Shown: one piece after another, positions 46,041 to 57,665 of the stretch
Numbering within the stretch: the first letter of the stretch is position 1
Layout of the letters: each line of letters begins with the position of its first letter
NCBI GenBank assembly: GCA_947683425.1
Contig: CANTUQ010000003.1
Coordinates: forward strand, 7,289,501-7,353,500
Source: Excoecaria cochinchinensis
Lineage: Eukaryota; Streptophyta; Magnoliopsida; Malpighiales; Euphorbiaceae
DNA: 64,000 nucleotides
Direction of reading: 5' to 3'
Notes under the pieces: generated by a model
Database searches by the model: none
What the model was told of the DNA's origin: nothing
What the model saw: the letters and a program-made list of their open reading frames with translations, nothing else
Program-made: the position numbers and the translations under genes

Positions 46041-47930
46041 TAATGTACATCCATCCTTACTAGAGCGGCCATTATTCTAAGTGGAAGCCAAAATTATTTT
46101 AGGTGAAAGGTAGTTTTAATGTGTGTAACAACAAAACTGGTACGCATTTAGCATGCCAAAAGAAAGGCTCAATGGGCTAGCAAGCGATTGTAAAATAAAG
46201 GTAGGAAATGGTCATTTAAAGAGCTATACAAAGAAATGATTGCCTAAATTATTTTCTATATTCAGCCTTATCCAGGAGTCGCTTTGATGAGTAATCGGAA
46301 AGGTTCTAGTGCTCTTAGTGAGTTTTCATCCAATCCCCTAATTGCAACTAGTTTTTTTCAGTTTATTTTCAAAACGGGCCAACGATGCTCTGAACTTAAA
46401 AATTACATGGTATGGCCAAATATTCTCAAGTGATCCAGCTCTCAAAGATCAAACATATCTCCCTTTGCTTGATTCAAAATGAAATGAAACACAGATTTCT
46501 AAAAACTGAGATCAAATTCATTCATAGTTGAGAACCACTTAGGCAGAATCAAATTTCAAATCAAATATACCTTAATATTGTGCAACGTGTCAGCATTTTA
46601 GGGTACAACTTAACACAAAAAAATTTTAACTCTATCAAAATGTATATGTACAAAAATCATGCAAGCCAACAAAGAAGATTTTTTTTTCTTCGTAAAATAT
46701 GTGCAAGCTATGCGTTAAAAATCATGTACAGGGAAAGATGTATGCAATGGCGTCATGTATGTCAGTAATGCGTGTAAGGAACTATATGTGCAAAACATGT
46801 GTAAAAACATATTGTATAAAAATGCATACATGAAATATGTGCAAAGATGTGTGTGTGTAAAATATTAACGGAAAATTATAAGTGAGTGTGAATGTGTGAA
46901 CATTGCATGACAAATGATCTGCATACATAAATTTACAGTGTACTTGCAAGTAACATACAACGATGGCATAAGTACAAAATATGGTATAACATGAGAATGA
47001 ATATTCAAGATATATGATACATGTACACATGGCCTGATTTAGACAGGACAGGAATACATGTGTGGTGTAAGGTGAAGACGACCTAACATGATAATGTGTA
47101 CTAATGAATCTTGAGGAAAGGCAAAACTCACATAGATAAAAATGCAAAATATATACAAATTATGCACATGACTTGGGACTCAATATACGAATGACTATGT
47201 ACTGTGAGTGGAGTATGTGTGCAACACGAGATATGCAATGAAAGTGTTTGCAAAAAATAAATTGCGTTCACAAAGTACGTGTATTTACATGGTATGAGCA
47301 TGCCAGACATGCATTGATATATAACATGACTAACATGCATGATGAAGAACTTATATGTACATGGCATAACCCATGCATGATATTATATGGCATACAATGT
47401 AAAAAAATGCAAGGTATTTTCTATGTATAATGACTGACCCAATGCTGTATACTAATGCAACAGTATGCATATGCTCCAGCACACAATGTTTATATACATA
47501 TGAAATGTGAGTATGAGCCTACTGATATGTCACATGATGAGTGCATTCATGTATGATACTATGACACATTATGAGTGCATTCTTTTTATTTTTTATTTAT
47601 TTTTTTACATGTTATGGTGGTAGTATATCCACATGTGCCATGATGCATGTAAATATGTACGTTCAATGATATATGTTGTATGTATAGATTATGGCGCATG
47701 ATGGATGTCATATCGAATGTTAATATATATATATTGCGACAAGCATTGTTATGTACATGCAAAACAAATACATGTTACGTTCATATTTACAAATTATGAT
47801 ACAAACAATTTTATATATAAAGTGCACAGGTTCTATTATTGTACATGAGAAAAAATGCACATGCCTTTTTTACTATTGTTCACGAAAGAAATAATGCACG
47901 AGGACGAATACACATACAAGAAGAAAATTC
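46040..47930. other. Non-coding interior, second ATGCATG-rich stretch
   Basis: No gene. 46040-46600 is ordinary AT-rich DNA; 46600-47850 again has many catgcatg, tacatgt and gtgtgt words. Confidence 0.55.
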
Positions 47931-48593
47931 CTCCCAACCGTTTCTCTCCCACACAGGAGGTCGTACGGTCTATTTCCTAGGTGTGCTTGACCCATGGATC
48001 AATGGGGAACCCAATGGGTGAGTAAAGCGTGCTGCGAAGCACAAACTCTCATTAATAAAAAGTGCATGCAGATGAATTTTCGGCTATCGTGTATTTAAAC
48101 AATCCGAATAAACCGAAACACGCCCCTCGGGGTATGAAAATCTTTAAGGAGCGAACATCTAAATTTATATGAATTCATTCAATACACAACGACCCACTTC
48201 ACAAGCAACGTATTATGGCGCATGCTCCCTGGGGGAAGTAGCTATGTCCATTACATGGGTTTAGGCCAAAGGTGATATTTTAGGGTTACCCAAGCATGAT
48301 CCCTGCCAACGGGTCTAGCTCGTCAAGAACATAGCGGCCAGTCGGGTCATCATTTAATATACCATGATGGTACGAGACCTAGGCTGGTGATTATCCCGAA
48401 CACACCCCCACATTGAGTGAACGTAAGGTCGTGCTTTGGGAATGCACCGAGGTTCAGAAAAGGACCAAACTAGCATAATTCTAAAGCTCTAGCATGATGC
48501 AATGCAACTTTCGAAAAAGGATAAAATTTCTTGATCCTAAACTCATTTACATTAAATTAACCAAAAGTACTTTCGAAGCAGAGTCTCATGATA
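47930..48593 (-). promoter_or_regulatory. Leader of non-autonomous element, homologous to Tat leader
   Basis: On the minus strand this matches 57666-58345 in order: GGTGCATTCCCAAAGCAC, ATAAYCACCAGCC, AGACCCGTTGGC, CATGCTTGGGTA, CCCATGTAATGG, ATACG(A/T)TGCTTGTG, CACCTAGGAAA. This is the usual place of RNA packaging and dimerisation signals; that role is inferred. Confidence 0.82.
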
Positions 48594-48611
48594 TCCCTAG
48601 TAGAGTCGCCA
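48594..48611 (-). promoter_or_regulatory. Primer-binding site of non-autonomous element
   Basis: Minus strand TGGCGACTCTACTAGGGA, one base after the LTR end; 15 of 18 bases or better agree with the Tat PBS at 57648-57665. From memory, Ogre/Tat elements use tRNA-Arg; not checked here. Confidence 0.85.
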
Positions 48612-48612
48612 C

Positions 48613-50057
48613 TGTAGACAACCTCACCGTCTATCGGGCTACCATAAGGAAGGATCATGGAGTCGCCACCCGATAAAATATCGGGAAAGTAATTCTAACC
48701 TTATGAGGCCCAAAACCAGAGAGAGTTCGAGACCTCACTCTTATTCATACCTTTGGTTAATATTATGTGAATGTGTTTTTAAGATCAATTATTTTATCTC
48801 TTCTCTCACATGCAAATTATACAATAAAATTAAAGCGCATTACAAGCACGTATAAAAAAAGTAGTAAATAAAATATAATTACAATTATCTGAAAACAAAT
48901 ATGAAACCATAAAAGAATGATAAAAAATACATGCATAAATCGGGCTATTCTTTTAGGCGGGAACATTGGTTCCCAATTACTTTTTATGAAAAGTTTTGAG
49001 TTCTCAAATCAATTTAAACCTTTGCTTTGGGATGAAAACCAGGACATTGGTCCAGTTTTATTAACAAGTTATCATTTTAATATAAAACATTTGTGTAGTG
49101 GTTCTTTTTAAGCGTGGTCAAAAATCTTTTATTATTACAGACCATCAGCGAATGAAAGAAGAATAAAATAATAATTACATATTTCAAAATAAATAAATTC
49201 TAATCTACTTAACCCGACCATGCTTCACCTAACTTCGTGGGCGAGTCACCTGCCACTCGTGGTTGCAGTCAAAATAAAAAATTAATATCGGTGAGTAATA
49301 AATGAATAAATCAATAATTGAATAAATAAATAAACAAATAAATAACAGAATAAAATAAATTGAATGTAAAAGCACAAATGACAATTAAACTGACCAATGA
49401 AAATAAATAAAAAAAAATAATGATGTTAATGATAATGTTGTAAATAATAATGATAATAGATAGATAGACGGAAAATAAATGAATAATAATACTGATGATA
49501 ATAACGAAAATAATTATAATGATAATAATAAACATAATAATAATAACAATAATAGTGACAATACAACATGATGAAAATAATAATAATGATGCAAAACAAA
49601 TACACATAAAATGATAATAAACAAATGAAATGATAAAATATTAATATTCATAATAACAATGAATAATCATGATAATAAATATAATAACCATAATAAAACC
49701 AAAATAATAATAATAACGATAATATACTAATATCAATAAAAATCATAATATAGAATAAATAATATTAACAATAACACATAAATAACAATAATAACATACA
49801 ACAATAATTATTATAATCAACAACAATACCGCAATAATAATTACAATCAATATTAATAAATAATATTAACTAAATACATACAATAATAACAATAATAATA
49901 AATCAAATAACAATCATTATAATAATAATAAATAATGCAAAATAAACAATAACATAAAATAAATACTCATGACAATAACAAATAAATGTAAACTAAACCT
50001 AAATTAAATAATATCAATAACAATAATAACATAACAACACCAATAAAAAATAAATCA

Positions 50058-50090
<33 letters not shown>

Positions 50091-50202
50091 TAATATAAAA
50101 ACAGAAAAATAAATAATATAATAATAACAACAATAATTATAATAATAATGGAACATAAAATTAAGTAATAATAATAATAATAATAATAAAATAATTGAAA
50201 CA

Positions 50203-50250
<48 letters not shown>

Positions 50251-51428
50251 ATAATATTAAATAATAATAATAATAGTAATAATAATATAAAATAGGGGAA
50301 AAGGGACTTACCTCGCCGGAGCCGTCGTCGGTGGGTGGTGGCCGACACCTCCGTCACCGAAAGGGAGATCGGGACGCCGGGAGGCCGCCAGAGCTGGTCA
50401 CGCGCCGAAAGGATCTTGACGTCGCCGGAAAACGCCTCCGAAGCTCGCACCAACCTCCTCGCCGATCTCCTCCACGCCGGCGCTGATGGCATGATCGGAG
50501 GCCGCCGTTCGGTGCGTCGGGGTCTGCTCTCAACCGTGGCGGGGCGCGTGCGGTGATCGGCGGCCGTGGCTGGCCGTCGCAGCCCCCGCCACCTCCTTTC
50601 CTTTTTTCTTCTTTTTCCTTGGTTCCAGCGTCTTCCCCATTTGGCTGGTCCTCTGTTCCCCTTTATTTCTTCTTTCTTCTTTTATTCTTTGATTTCCCCT
50701 TTTGATTTTTGGTCCTCTTCTCACTTGCTCTCTCTTTTATATTTCCTTTCTATTTTTTTCTATGCCTTGCACTCTCCTGCTCTCACTTTATTTTTCCTTT
50801 TTCGTTCTTCAACCCATCCCCTGCTCTCTCTTGTTCTCTCTTTTTCTTATTTTCTCAATTTTCTTCTTCTTTAAATTTTTGTTCAGCGGAGAGCCCCCTT
50901 TTCATCTCCTCATCATGTTCTTTTTATACCCTAGAATTAGGGTTAAGGTCATCTAAATAATTCCCTCCATTTTATTATTTTTATTTTTATTTTTTTTATT
51001 TTAACTAATTTACACACTTTTAATTTACTTAAACTAAACACATATATTAATTAATTAAACATTACTAATTAAACAATCTATATTTTCCTACCTTCTTAAT
51101 TTAATTAATCTACTTAAATTACGACATCTATTTTATCTAATTAAACCCCACATTTATTTTCTTTTTCTTTCAACTTTAATTATCCTAAAATATTAACTAA
51201 TTAATCAACTAATCTTAATTATTAATTTATCTTACAATATCAACTAATTAAATTAACCTAATCTTAATTTTCGATTTATCTAATTAAATTAACCTAATCT
51301 AATTTTTTTTATTTTTAATTTTACCTACATATTTTATGTATTTATTATTTTTTTTTTGTAGGAATTTATCAAGGACCCAAAATTACCATTGCCATTTTAA
51401 AAATTCGACTCTGGACCCGGTGTTTACA
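48613..51428 (-). mobile_element. 5' LTR of the non-autonomous element
   Basis: 2816 bases, same landmarks as 37883-40733: hairpin (48669-48685), AAT tracts (49870-50290), splice donor (50306-50311), CGCCG block, CT-rich run and TATA box (50921-50930). The outer end is tgtttaca (one change from tgtctaca). Confidence 0.92.
50921..50930 (-). promoter_or_regulatory. TATA box of 5' LTR
   Basis: Minus strand GGTATAAAAA preceded by AACCCTAATTCTAGG; the copy that would drive the element. Confidence 0.55.
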
Positions 51429-51433
51429 CCAAG
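51429..51433 (+). repeat. Target-site duplication CCAAG, right
   Basis: Perfect copy of 37878-37882. Confidence 0.9.
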
Positions 51434-52649
51434 GGAAACATGTAACATAATATTAATCATAACAGTTAACAGCACAAAATTACATTAATATACATACAAA
51501 TTAATCGTAGCATTCCGAAATTCCAGCTTACATTTATATACATTTTAATTTATCTCATCACTATACAAAAATGCAGTATACATATTATACGACACACATG
51601 AACAATATACACACAATAATCAAGGTCATTTACATGCAAGTAAAGAATACGCAATATACATGCTTGAGTCACAATTAATCCATTCTGAGATTCATAATTA
51701 CATTCTCATCTTCATATCAGACAAAACAAACAGAATACTTGCTGACTCACTTTAGTGGATAACGAGAAAATACGGTAACAGTACGGTAACGTACCTTACG
51801 GGTACGAATCGAAAAGCAACATCATTTTTCCACATTCAAAACATTTCGGTACGAGGACCTTAAACAAGATCCATAAACTATAAAGGTTCGCGAGGAACCA
51901 GCCAGGGACCTAATCGGGGTCCATTCGTTCAAAGGGCGCTGCAGCTACAAAACTCTATTAGGCATGCCTAACTATCCACTAGACTGACTCTCGCAGGGCA
52001 TGCATAAAACAATTCATATTTTGCATTGCATAATACACACACATATATATATCATCATGCATAAACTGATCATATTTCTCATCACATACTTTAAACAGTT
52101 CACATTGCGGAGCATATAATATAATCCAATCACACACGTTAACCTTAATCATCATTAGGAAGAGCATGCATTATACACATCATATGGCAAGCATTTAACA
52201 TAATTTACTCAATACACTATAACCATACTCACTATTCTAACGCATACCAGAATCAAGTATATATGGAAATATTATCATGATGATAATTATCAAAACACGA
52301 TCATAATTATACATTAATACAACTCATAACAAATAACCATAACATTTGGCATTCATAGCTTACTTGTATACATATTATAACATGCGATACCCTTCACAAT
52401 AATTAACATAAATAAACCAAATCATATAGTTTAAATCGAATACTGACATGTTATCATTTCGGTAGACACACATCTCAGAATAATCATACAACTCATATCC
52501 TAAGTCACAACATATAATTTATCAAGCATAATCCATATTATAAGGGCATATAAACAAGTTCATATAGCATACAGTAAGGAAAAACCAAGAAAAGACATTC
52601 AAAACTCATTTTCAGAAAACTAGCAAGCGAAAAATAGGGCAGATCAGGG

Positions 52650-52960
52650 CCCCTGTCGCGCTCGCGAGCAAGTCGCGCTCACGACAGAAGAGTCACGGAC
52701 ACAAGTCGTGCTGAGGGACACGACTCGTGTCGATGACTTATCCCAGTCATGCTCCACAACACGTCACGGAGAAGGAATCACAGCAGTACAAGTCGTGCTA
52801 CACTAGCACGAGTCGTGCCGCATCAGCACAAGTCGTGCTACATGAGCACGAGTCGTGCTGATCCTCTCCTCATGCCGACGTCCAGCTGAGATGCACGACT
52901 TGCACGCCAAAGGAGTATGAGTCATGCTTCTCCATTCGAGTCGGAAACAGACAAAACTAC
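52650..52960. repeat. CpG palindromic island with GCACGAGTCGTGC units
   Basis: Begins with TCGCGCTCGCGAGC words and passes to four or more 20-base units of the palindrome GCACGAGTCGTGC (52780-52860). Confidence 0.75.
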
Positions 52961-53632
52961 GGCGAACTTTAACACAAGAACGGGAAGTTCCTCTCTGTCG
53001 TGCTCGCAACAGAGACGATATTCCTGATTCCCAGCCAAAACACAGGATTTCTATCTTTTTCCAAAACTCTTTCAAAACCTTTCAAGACCCACACAATCAT
53101 GCACAAACTCTTACCTTAACACTCAAATGCATTCCACAACATGCTCATGATTAAATCACACTCAATTAACACAAGATTCAACACTTAAATCAAAGAAAAC
53201 ACAGAAATAGTAGATCAAGAACACTAAAATAGGGGTTATCCAATTCAAGCAATTCTCATACCAACATTAACATGCACTCATCCTAATTACTACACATACA
53301 TTACTAGAGCAATTACCCAACAAAATCTTGCATAAACCCATGCCAAGACACTCAAAATTCCAGAAATCAAACACAAATACATATACATACAAACTTGATC
53401 CTAGAAATAGAGAAAGAGCAGAGACAACTCCCAAACCTCTTTTGAAGCACAACCCACACTTCTTCAAGCTTTAATCCTCAATCTTTTCCTTACCCTTGAG
53501 CTTCCTCTTGCCACCCAAAGCTTGTACAAACCAAAACCCAGAGAATTACTCTTAATCCACACCCTAGATCCAAAATCAAAAGCAAACCTAGAAGGAAAAG
53601 AAGATCAAATCATGAATAAGCAAACCCTAACC

Positions 53633-53638
53633 ACTTAC
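53633..53638 (-). promoter_or_regulatory. Splice-donor consensus in LTR
   Basis: Minus strand AAGAG/GTAAGTGG about 470 bases from the LTR start, as in the LTRs at 10022 and 25464. Confidence 0.45.
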
Positions 53639-54105
53639 CTCTTCAATCAAGCTCCCCAAGCTCTACCAAATCAACTCTAACTCACTCAAAACCAAGAGAT
53701 TGAGCAAGAAACGGGAAAGAAAGGAAAAGAAAATGGAGAATGGGGAGGAAGAGAGGGCAGAAACGTGAACTTCTGCCCTACCTTCTCTCACTCTCTCTTT
53801 TTCTTTCTCTCACTCTCTTACTCTCTCACACTAAATGCACACCTACCAAATCCACTTGTCCACTTCCTATAGGTCCAAATCAAATATCTTTGGCTTCTTT
53901 CTCTTTAGTCCCTAGGCAAAACCCACTTAACTCCTTTGGCAACTTACACCACACACACTAACACATAATTCTTCACTTAAACTTCCATTAATTCTTCAAT
54001 TAGGTCCTTAAAAAATCCAATTTCACATACACTAATTACCGAAATACCCTCATTCGTCTCGACTTAGCATGCACATTCCGACTAGGCCCGATTTGGGGTG
54101 TTACA

Positions 54106-54922
54106 ATTAAAAATCTCGTTCGTAATTCTTTAGAATTCTGAAGGAGCATTTTTTAAACCAAATGGCATAAGCATCTACTCATATTGTCCAAATGGAACAG
54201 TAAAAGCAGTTTTATAATGATCTTTTGGTTCAATCTGAATTTGCCAAAATCTTGATTTCACATCAAATTTTGAGAAAATAAATGCAGAATGCAGTTTTTG
54301 CAAAAGATCTTTTTTGTTGGGAATCGGATACCGAATCCATTTTAAAGCCTTGTTTAATGGTTTGTAATTAATTACAAGCCTAGGCGTGCCTCTTTCAATT
54401 TCAGAGTTTTTGCTAACATAAAAAGCTGCACCGGCTCCTGGGAGATCTGGATTCTGTGATTAAATACTTTTGTTTTAAATCTTGAATCTCTTTTTTGCAT
54501 TGTTCTTTGAGTTCATGATTCATTTGAATGGGTCTAGCTTTTGTTGGAATTTGTCTTTCTGAAAATTCATTTTCATATGGTAAATCAACCATATGTTGTT
54601 TTCTGCTCCAGAAAACATTTGGTAAATTTGAATAAATTTCATTTTCAATTATTTTTTTGAAATCAGAAATTCTTTGTTTTACCAAATCATTTTCCAAACC
54701 CTTTTGGATTTTAAAGAAGGAAACATCCTGTTGGAGAAAATGTAAATGTTTTTGTTTTCCTTGAATTATACAATTCAATTCACTTTTGTAAACATAACAG
54801 CCTTTCAAAAGATTTAGATTTCTTGTTCCGAATTTTTCAATAAAAGGGAAAACAATTTTTTCTCTGTTTATTTTAAAAGAAATACCATCATACGTAACAG
54901 AATAGGGAGTAATCATATTGAT
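54106..54922 (-). pseudogene. Viral protease end and RT start (copy D)
   Basis: Minus strand: I-N-M-I-T-P-Y-S-V-T-Y-D-G (protease end), then the linker and first RT blocks (M-N-H-E-L-K-E-Q near 54510-54525; P-R-L-V-I-N-Y near 54370). A frame change near 54430 and a stop near 54460 break it. The Tat element cuts it at 54923 just after the protease L-G-T-P-F position, and the LTR at 54105 cuts RT; RT resumes at 36826. Confidence 0.8.
54918..54922 (+). repeat. Presumed left target-site duplication TTGAT
   Basis: Five viral bases before the Tat LTR; the right copy would lie beyond the window. Confidence 0.4.
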
Positions 54923-55146
54923 TGTAGACACCGGGTCCCGAGGCGGTCCAAGATCAGGATTACCCGATGATGAAACAGGAGACCGATTTTCGGCAAGAAA
55001 GGTGAGAATCGATCGTTCCCTTGTCAAAGGTGTGTTTTCCGGAAAATGATTAAAAAAAATATATTTTTTTGGAAATCAAAATTAAAATGGAGTAAAATAA
55101 AATAAAAAATATTAATTTGGTGTCAAAATTTTAAAAAAAAATAAAT

Positions 55147-55520
55147 ATCGCGAAGGCCGCCTGCGGCAGCGCGGGGCTGCCCCAGCGCGCAGGGGCGCCT
55201 GCGCGGCAGGCCGCCCCAGCGCGCAGGGACGCCTGCGCGGCAGGCCGCCCCAGCGCGCAAGGGCGCCTGCGCGGCAGGCCGGCCCAGCGCGCGGGGGCGC
55301 TTGCGCGCGAGGCGAGGGGCGCCGCGCGCCCCCCCTACGAGCGAGGCGGGGGGCGCCGCGCGCCCCCCCTGCGCGCAGGCCGGGCTGCCTCGCGCGCAGC
55401 CCCTGCGCGCGAGGCGGGGGGCGCCGCGCGCCCCCCTGCGCGCGTGGCAGCTGCCTGCTGCGCGCGGTACGGGGGCACCACGCGCGCAGCAGGCTGCCAC
55501 GCACGCCCTTGCCCTCTTCG
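55147..55520. repeat. Very GC-rich repeat block in Tat LTR
   Basis: About 85-90 percent G+C by eye, made of units like GGCGCCTGCGCGGCAGGCC (about 42-base period at 55165-55290) and then GAGGCGGGGGGCGCCGCGCG. Ala/Arg/Pro-rich ORFs in four frames here are artefacts. Confidence 0.9.
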
Positions 55521-56259
55521 CACGACCTGGTCTTCGCCTGTCCGTTTTTTTCGCTGTTTTCAGTCTGGATTTTTTTTTCAATCTCACATTTTCCATTGTT
55601 TCACCATTTTGTGATATTTTGGATTAACTAAAAATAAAAGATTTTTTGTCTTTTGCCATTTTTGGCCAAGACAAGCTTAAATGAGGATTTTTCCTTCATT
55701 TTCATGGACGGCAACTATTTTTTTCAAGGTTTTCTTTCAATTCTTTCTCTCCAGCAACTAGCTCTTTGGCTTTCTTTTTATCTTCTTTCTCAAGTTTTAA
55801 TCTTGATTTGATCTTCAAAAATACACAATCCATTTTATTGAGTGATTTGGGCTTGGAAAATTAATTTCCTTTTGCTCAAATCATCCACCAAAAATATTCT
55901 CATCAAAGTATTTTCTTGGTTTTATTTCAAAATATTAATTTCTAGATTTTATTCAAATATTTATCACCACAAATCCGACAAGGAAAATCGATCGGGACAC
56001 CGTTTCCCCAATCTAAAAATTCTGAGGGTAAACATTCTTGAACCCATCCTCATTTATTTTTTGTATAGTATTTATTATTGTTAATATTATTTTTTGCTAT
56101 TATTATCATGTATATTGTGTACTTTTAGCATCTTAATGAGTTAATATCACCATTAATACATTATTTGCTTGCGCCAATTTGATATTTTGCTATCATTATT
56201 ATTTTTATTGTGTTTATGTTCATTAATGAGTTCATGTCATGTTTAATGCATTTAGGGTC

Positions 56260-56580
56260 TTTTATTATTATTATTACTATTATTATTATTATTATTATTG
56301 TTATTATTATTTCTAATTGATTATTCTGTTTTCATATTATTTGTCACTTATTACTACTATTATTTGCATTATTACACCCTACTATTATTATTATTATTGT
56401 TATCATATGGTTTTATTATGACTATTATATTTATTATTCATCTTATTTATTGTCGTAGTGTTATTTACTGTTGATAATTTGATTTATTTTGTTGCATTGC
56501 TATCATTGTTATTATTATTATATTTCGCATTTATTTGATTAATTTACTTTGAATATTTACTAATATTGTTGATATTATTT
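56260..56580. repeat. (ATT)n-rich tract in Tat LTR
   Basis: Interrupted TTATTA runs; no gene. Confidence 0.8.
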
Positions 56581-57427
56581 GTGTATGAGTTTAACTTGAA
56601 TCGGGTTATTTGAGCACCCCGCGACTCCCCGGATGGGTCGCAACGCGTGGAGAGTCACTCCAGTTTGGTGAGATCTTTTCGACTCTTTCTTTATGTGTTA
56701 TGTGTTTATTTGTAAATAAATAATTATTTTATTTGTGCACGCGTGCGATAAAAAATCACAAAAATATTTTTATAATTAAATCGGGATTTTCACTAATAAA
56801 ATTGGGACCAATGTCCCTTATTTTAGCCCGACAATAAAAATGTCACAATTGAAACGAAGAGTCAACTTTTCTACAAAAATGGGATCACTCATCCCGGTTT
56901 TTCAATTCAAACAATAAAAAATGACTTTTCGAACCCTCTTCAAATTAATACGAAGGAACCAACGTTCCTAAATTTTGAACAAGTGCGAAGGAACCAAGGT
57001 TCCTAAAATGATGCCCCGATTTATGTATGTCTTTTCATTTTAACCTTGTGTGAGTGTTTTAAATTTAAGTTTATTTATTTTTAGGCCCTTGTAATTAATT
57101 TTGGGGCAACTTTATTTATTTTTGGGGATTGTATTATATCCCATTCGTAGCTTTAATTCCTCTCAATGGGGGTTGTATTCTGCCCCTATTTCCCTTGTAA
57201 TTGCGTGCTTGCGTGTTTACCGCTTTCATTTATCGCTTTAATTATTTCCTTTTACTGCTTTTGAATGCTTGAAATGCGCGATTTAAATTAAATGCATTTA
57301 TCATGTGAGATGAGAGATATAATTTTAAGAAGTTAAGAACCCATTTATAATTAACCAAAGCATAAATAAGAGGGAAGTCCCGGACACCATATCTCTGGTT
57401 TAGACCAATAGAGGTGAGAAACCTTTT

Positions 57428-57458
57428 CCCAATTTCTCGCAAATTGGGTGGCGACTCC
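57428..57458 (+). other. LTR hairpin followed by PBS-like TGGCGACTCC
   Basis: Stem CCCAATTT (57428-57435), 5-base loop, AAATTGGG (57441-57448), then TGGCGACTCC. Equivalent elements with changed but still pairing stems occur at 33684-33710, 37928-37955 and 48658-48685. Confidence 0.75.
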
Positions 57459-57647
57459 AAATACCTCAAAGGTGCCTTTAGGTATCAATAGGCTAGGTTG
57501 TTCTCCCCAATGTTCTATTGGGAGGAACATACCGATGATGTCTCATGGCGCCCATAATCAAAAGACGCGAACCTTCATACCTCGAATCCTAAAGCGGATT
57601 CAAAGCGAGGGCCCTTGCTGGGTTTTCGGGTTCGGCGCGCGTCACAG

Positions 57648-57665
57648 TGGCGACTCCACTGGGGA
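57648..57665 (+). promoter_or_regulatory. Primer-binding site of Tat element
   Basis: TGGCGACTCCACTGGGGA starting two bases after the LTR terminal CA. It has the TGG start complementary to a tRNA CCA end; tRNA-Arg is the primer usually given for Ogre/Tat (recalled, unverified). Confidence 0.88.

Larger units (their letters stand above)
37883..51428 (-). mobile_element. Complete 13.5-kb non-autonomous Tat-type LTR element
   Basis: Two long direct LTRs (37883-40733, 48613-51428), perfect CCAAG duplication, PBS next to the right LTR and purine-rich tract next to the left LTR; sense is minus. The 7.9-kb interior has no gag or pol. Its leader (48593 down to about 47930) matches the leader of the coding Tat element at 57666-58345, and its termini and PBS match too. 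It therefore probably relies on proteins from a Tat partner. The opposite end of the interior, the 3' untranslated part, is packed with tandem repeats (40870-43960). Confidence 0.92.
36827..54105 (-). mobile_element. Solo LTR (about 3.7 kb net) carrying a nested LTR element
   Basis: Left end TGTAACACCC, right end GGGTGTTACA, perfect ATTAA duplication. LTR sequence occupies 36827-37882 and 51434-54105; the rest is the inserted element. Sense is minus: the start TGTAACACCCCAAATCGGGC at 54105 resembles the LTRs at 10022 and 25464, and the end block near 37200-37300 (cactaagcg-ttatcg, cgactcgaac) matches 12020-12110. It has a splice donor AG/GTAAGT (53633-53638) and CpG palindromic island (52650-52900). 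No coding region. Confidence 0.88.
32420..54922 (-). mobile_element. Endogenous caulimovirid copy D, three insertions, one deletion
   Basis: Viral pieces in sense (minus) order: 54922-54106 (protease end and RT), 36826-36296 (RT end, RNase H start), 36295-36209 and 33551-33231 (ORF2 end), 33230-32420 (intergenic region). RNase H is fused to ORF2 near 36296, deleting the rest of RNase H and the start of ORF2. Insertions: solo Tat LTR (33552-36208), solo LTR with nested element (36827-54105), and the Tat element whose 5' LTR starts at 54923. Confidence 0.85.
54923..57646 (+). mobile_element. 5' LTR of Tat element
   Basis: 2724 bases, TGTAGACACCGGGTC to GCGCGTCACA. Contains a GC-rich block (55147-55520), AT/ATT-rich middle (55620-56600), donor-like GAGGGTAAAC near 56023, two hairpins (57428-57448, 57506-57522) and an internal TGGCGACTCC (57449-57458) identical to the first ten bases of the PBS. 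Confidence 0.9.

Noticed and set aside
44973..47430. Short ORFs of 60-120 codons in the non-autonomous element
   Set aside because: No recognisable domains, no consistent start context, and composition driven by ATGCATG-type words.
55112..55627. Ala/Arg/Pro-rich ORFs on both strands
   Set aside because: Compositional ORFs of the GC block; open in four overlapping frames at once.
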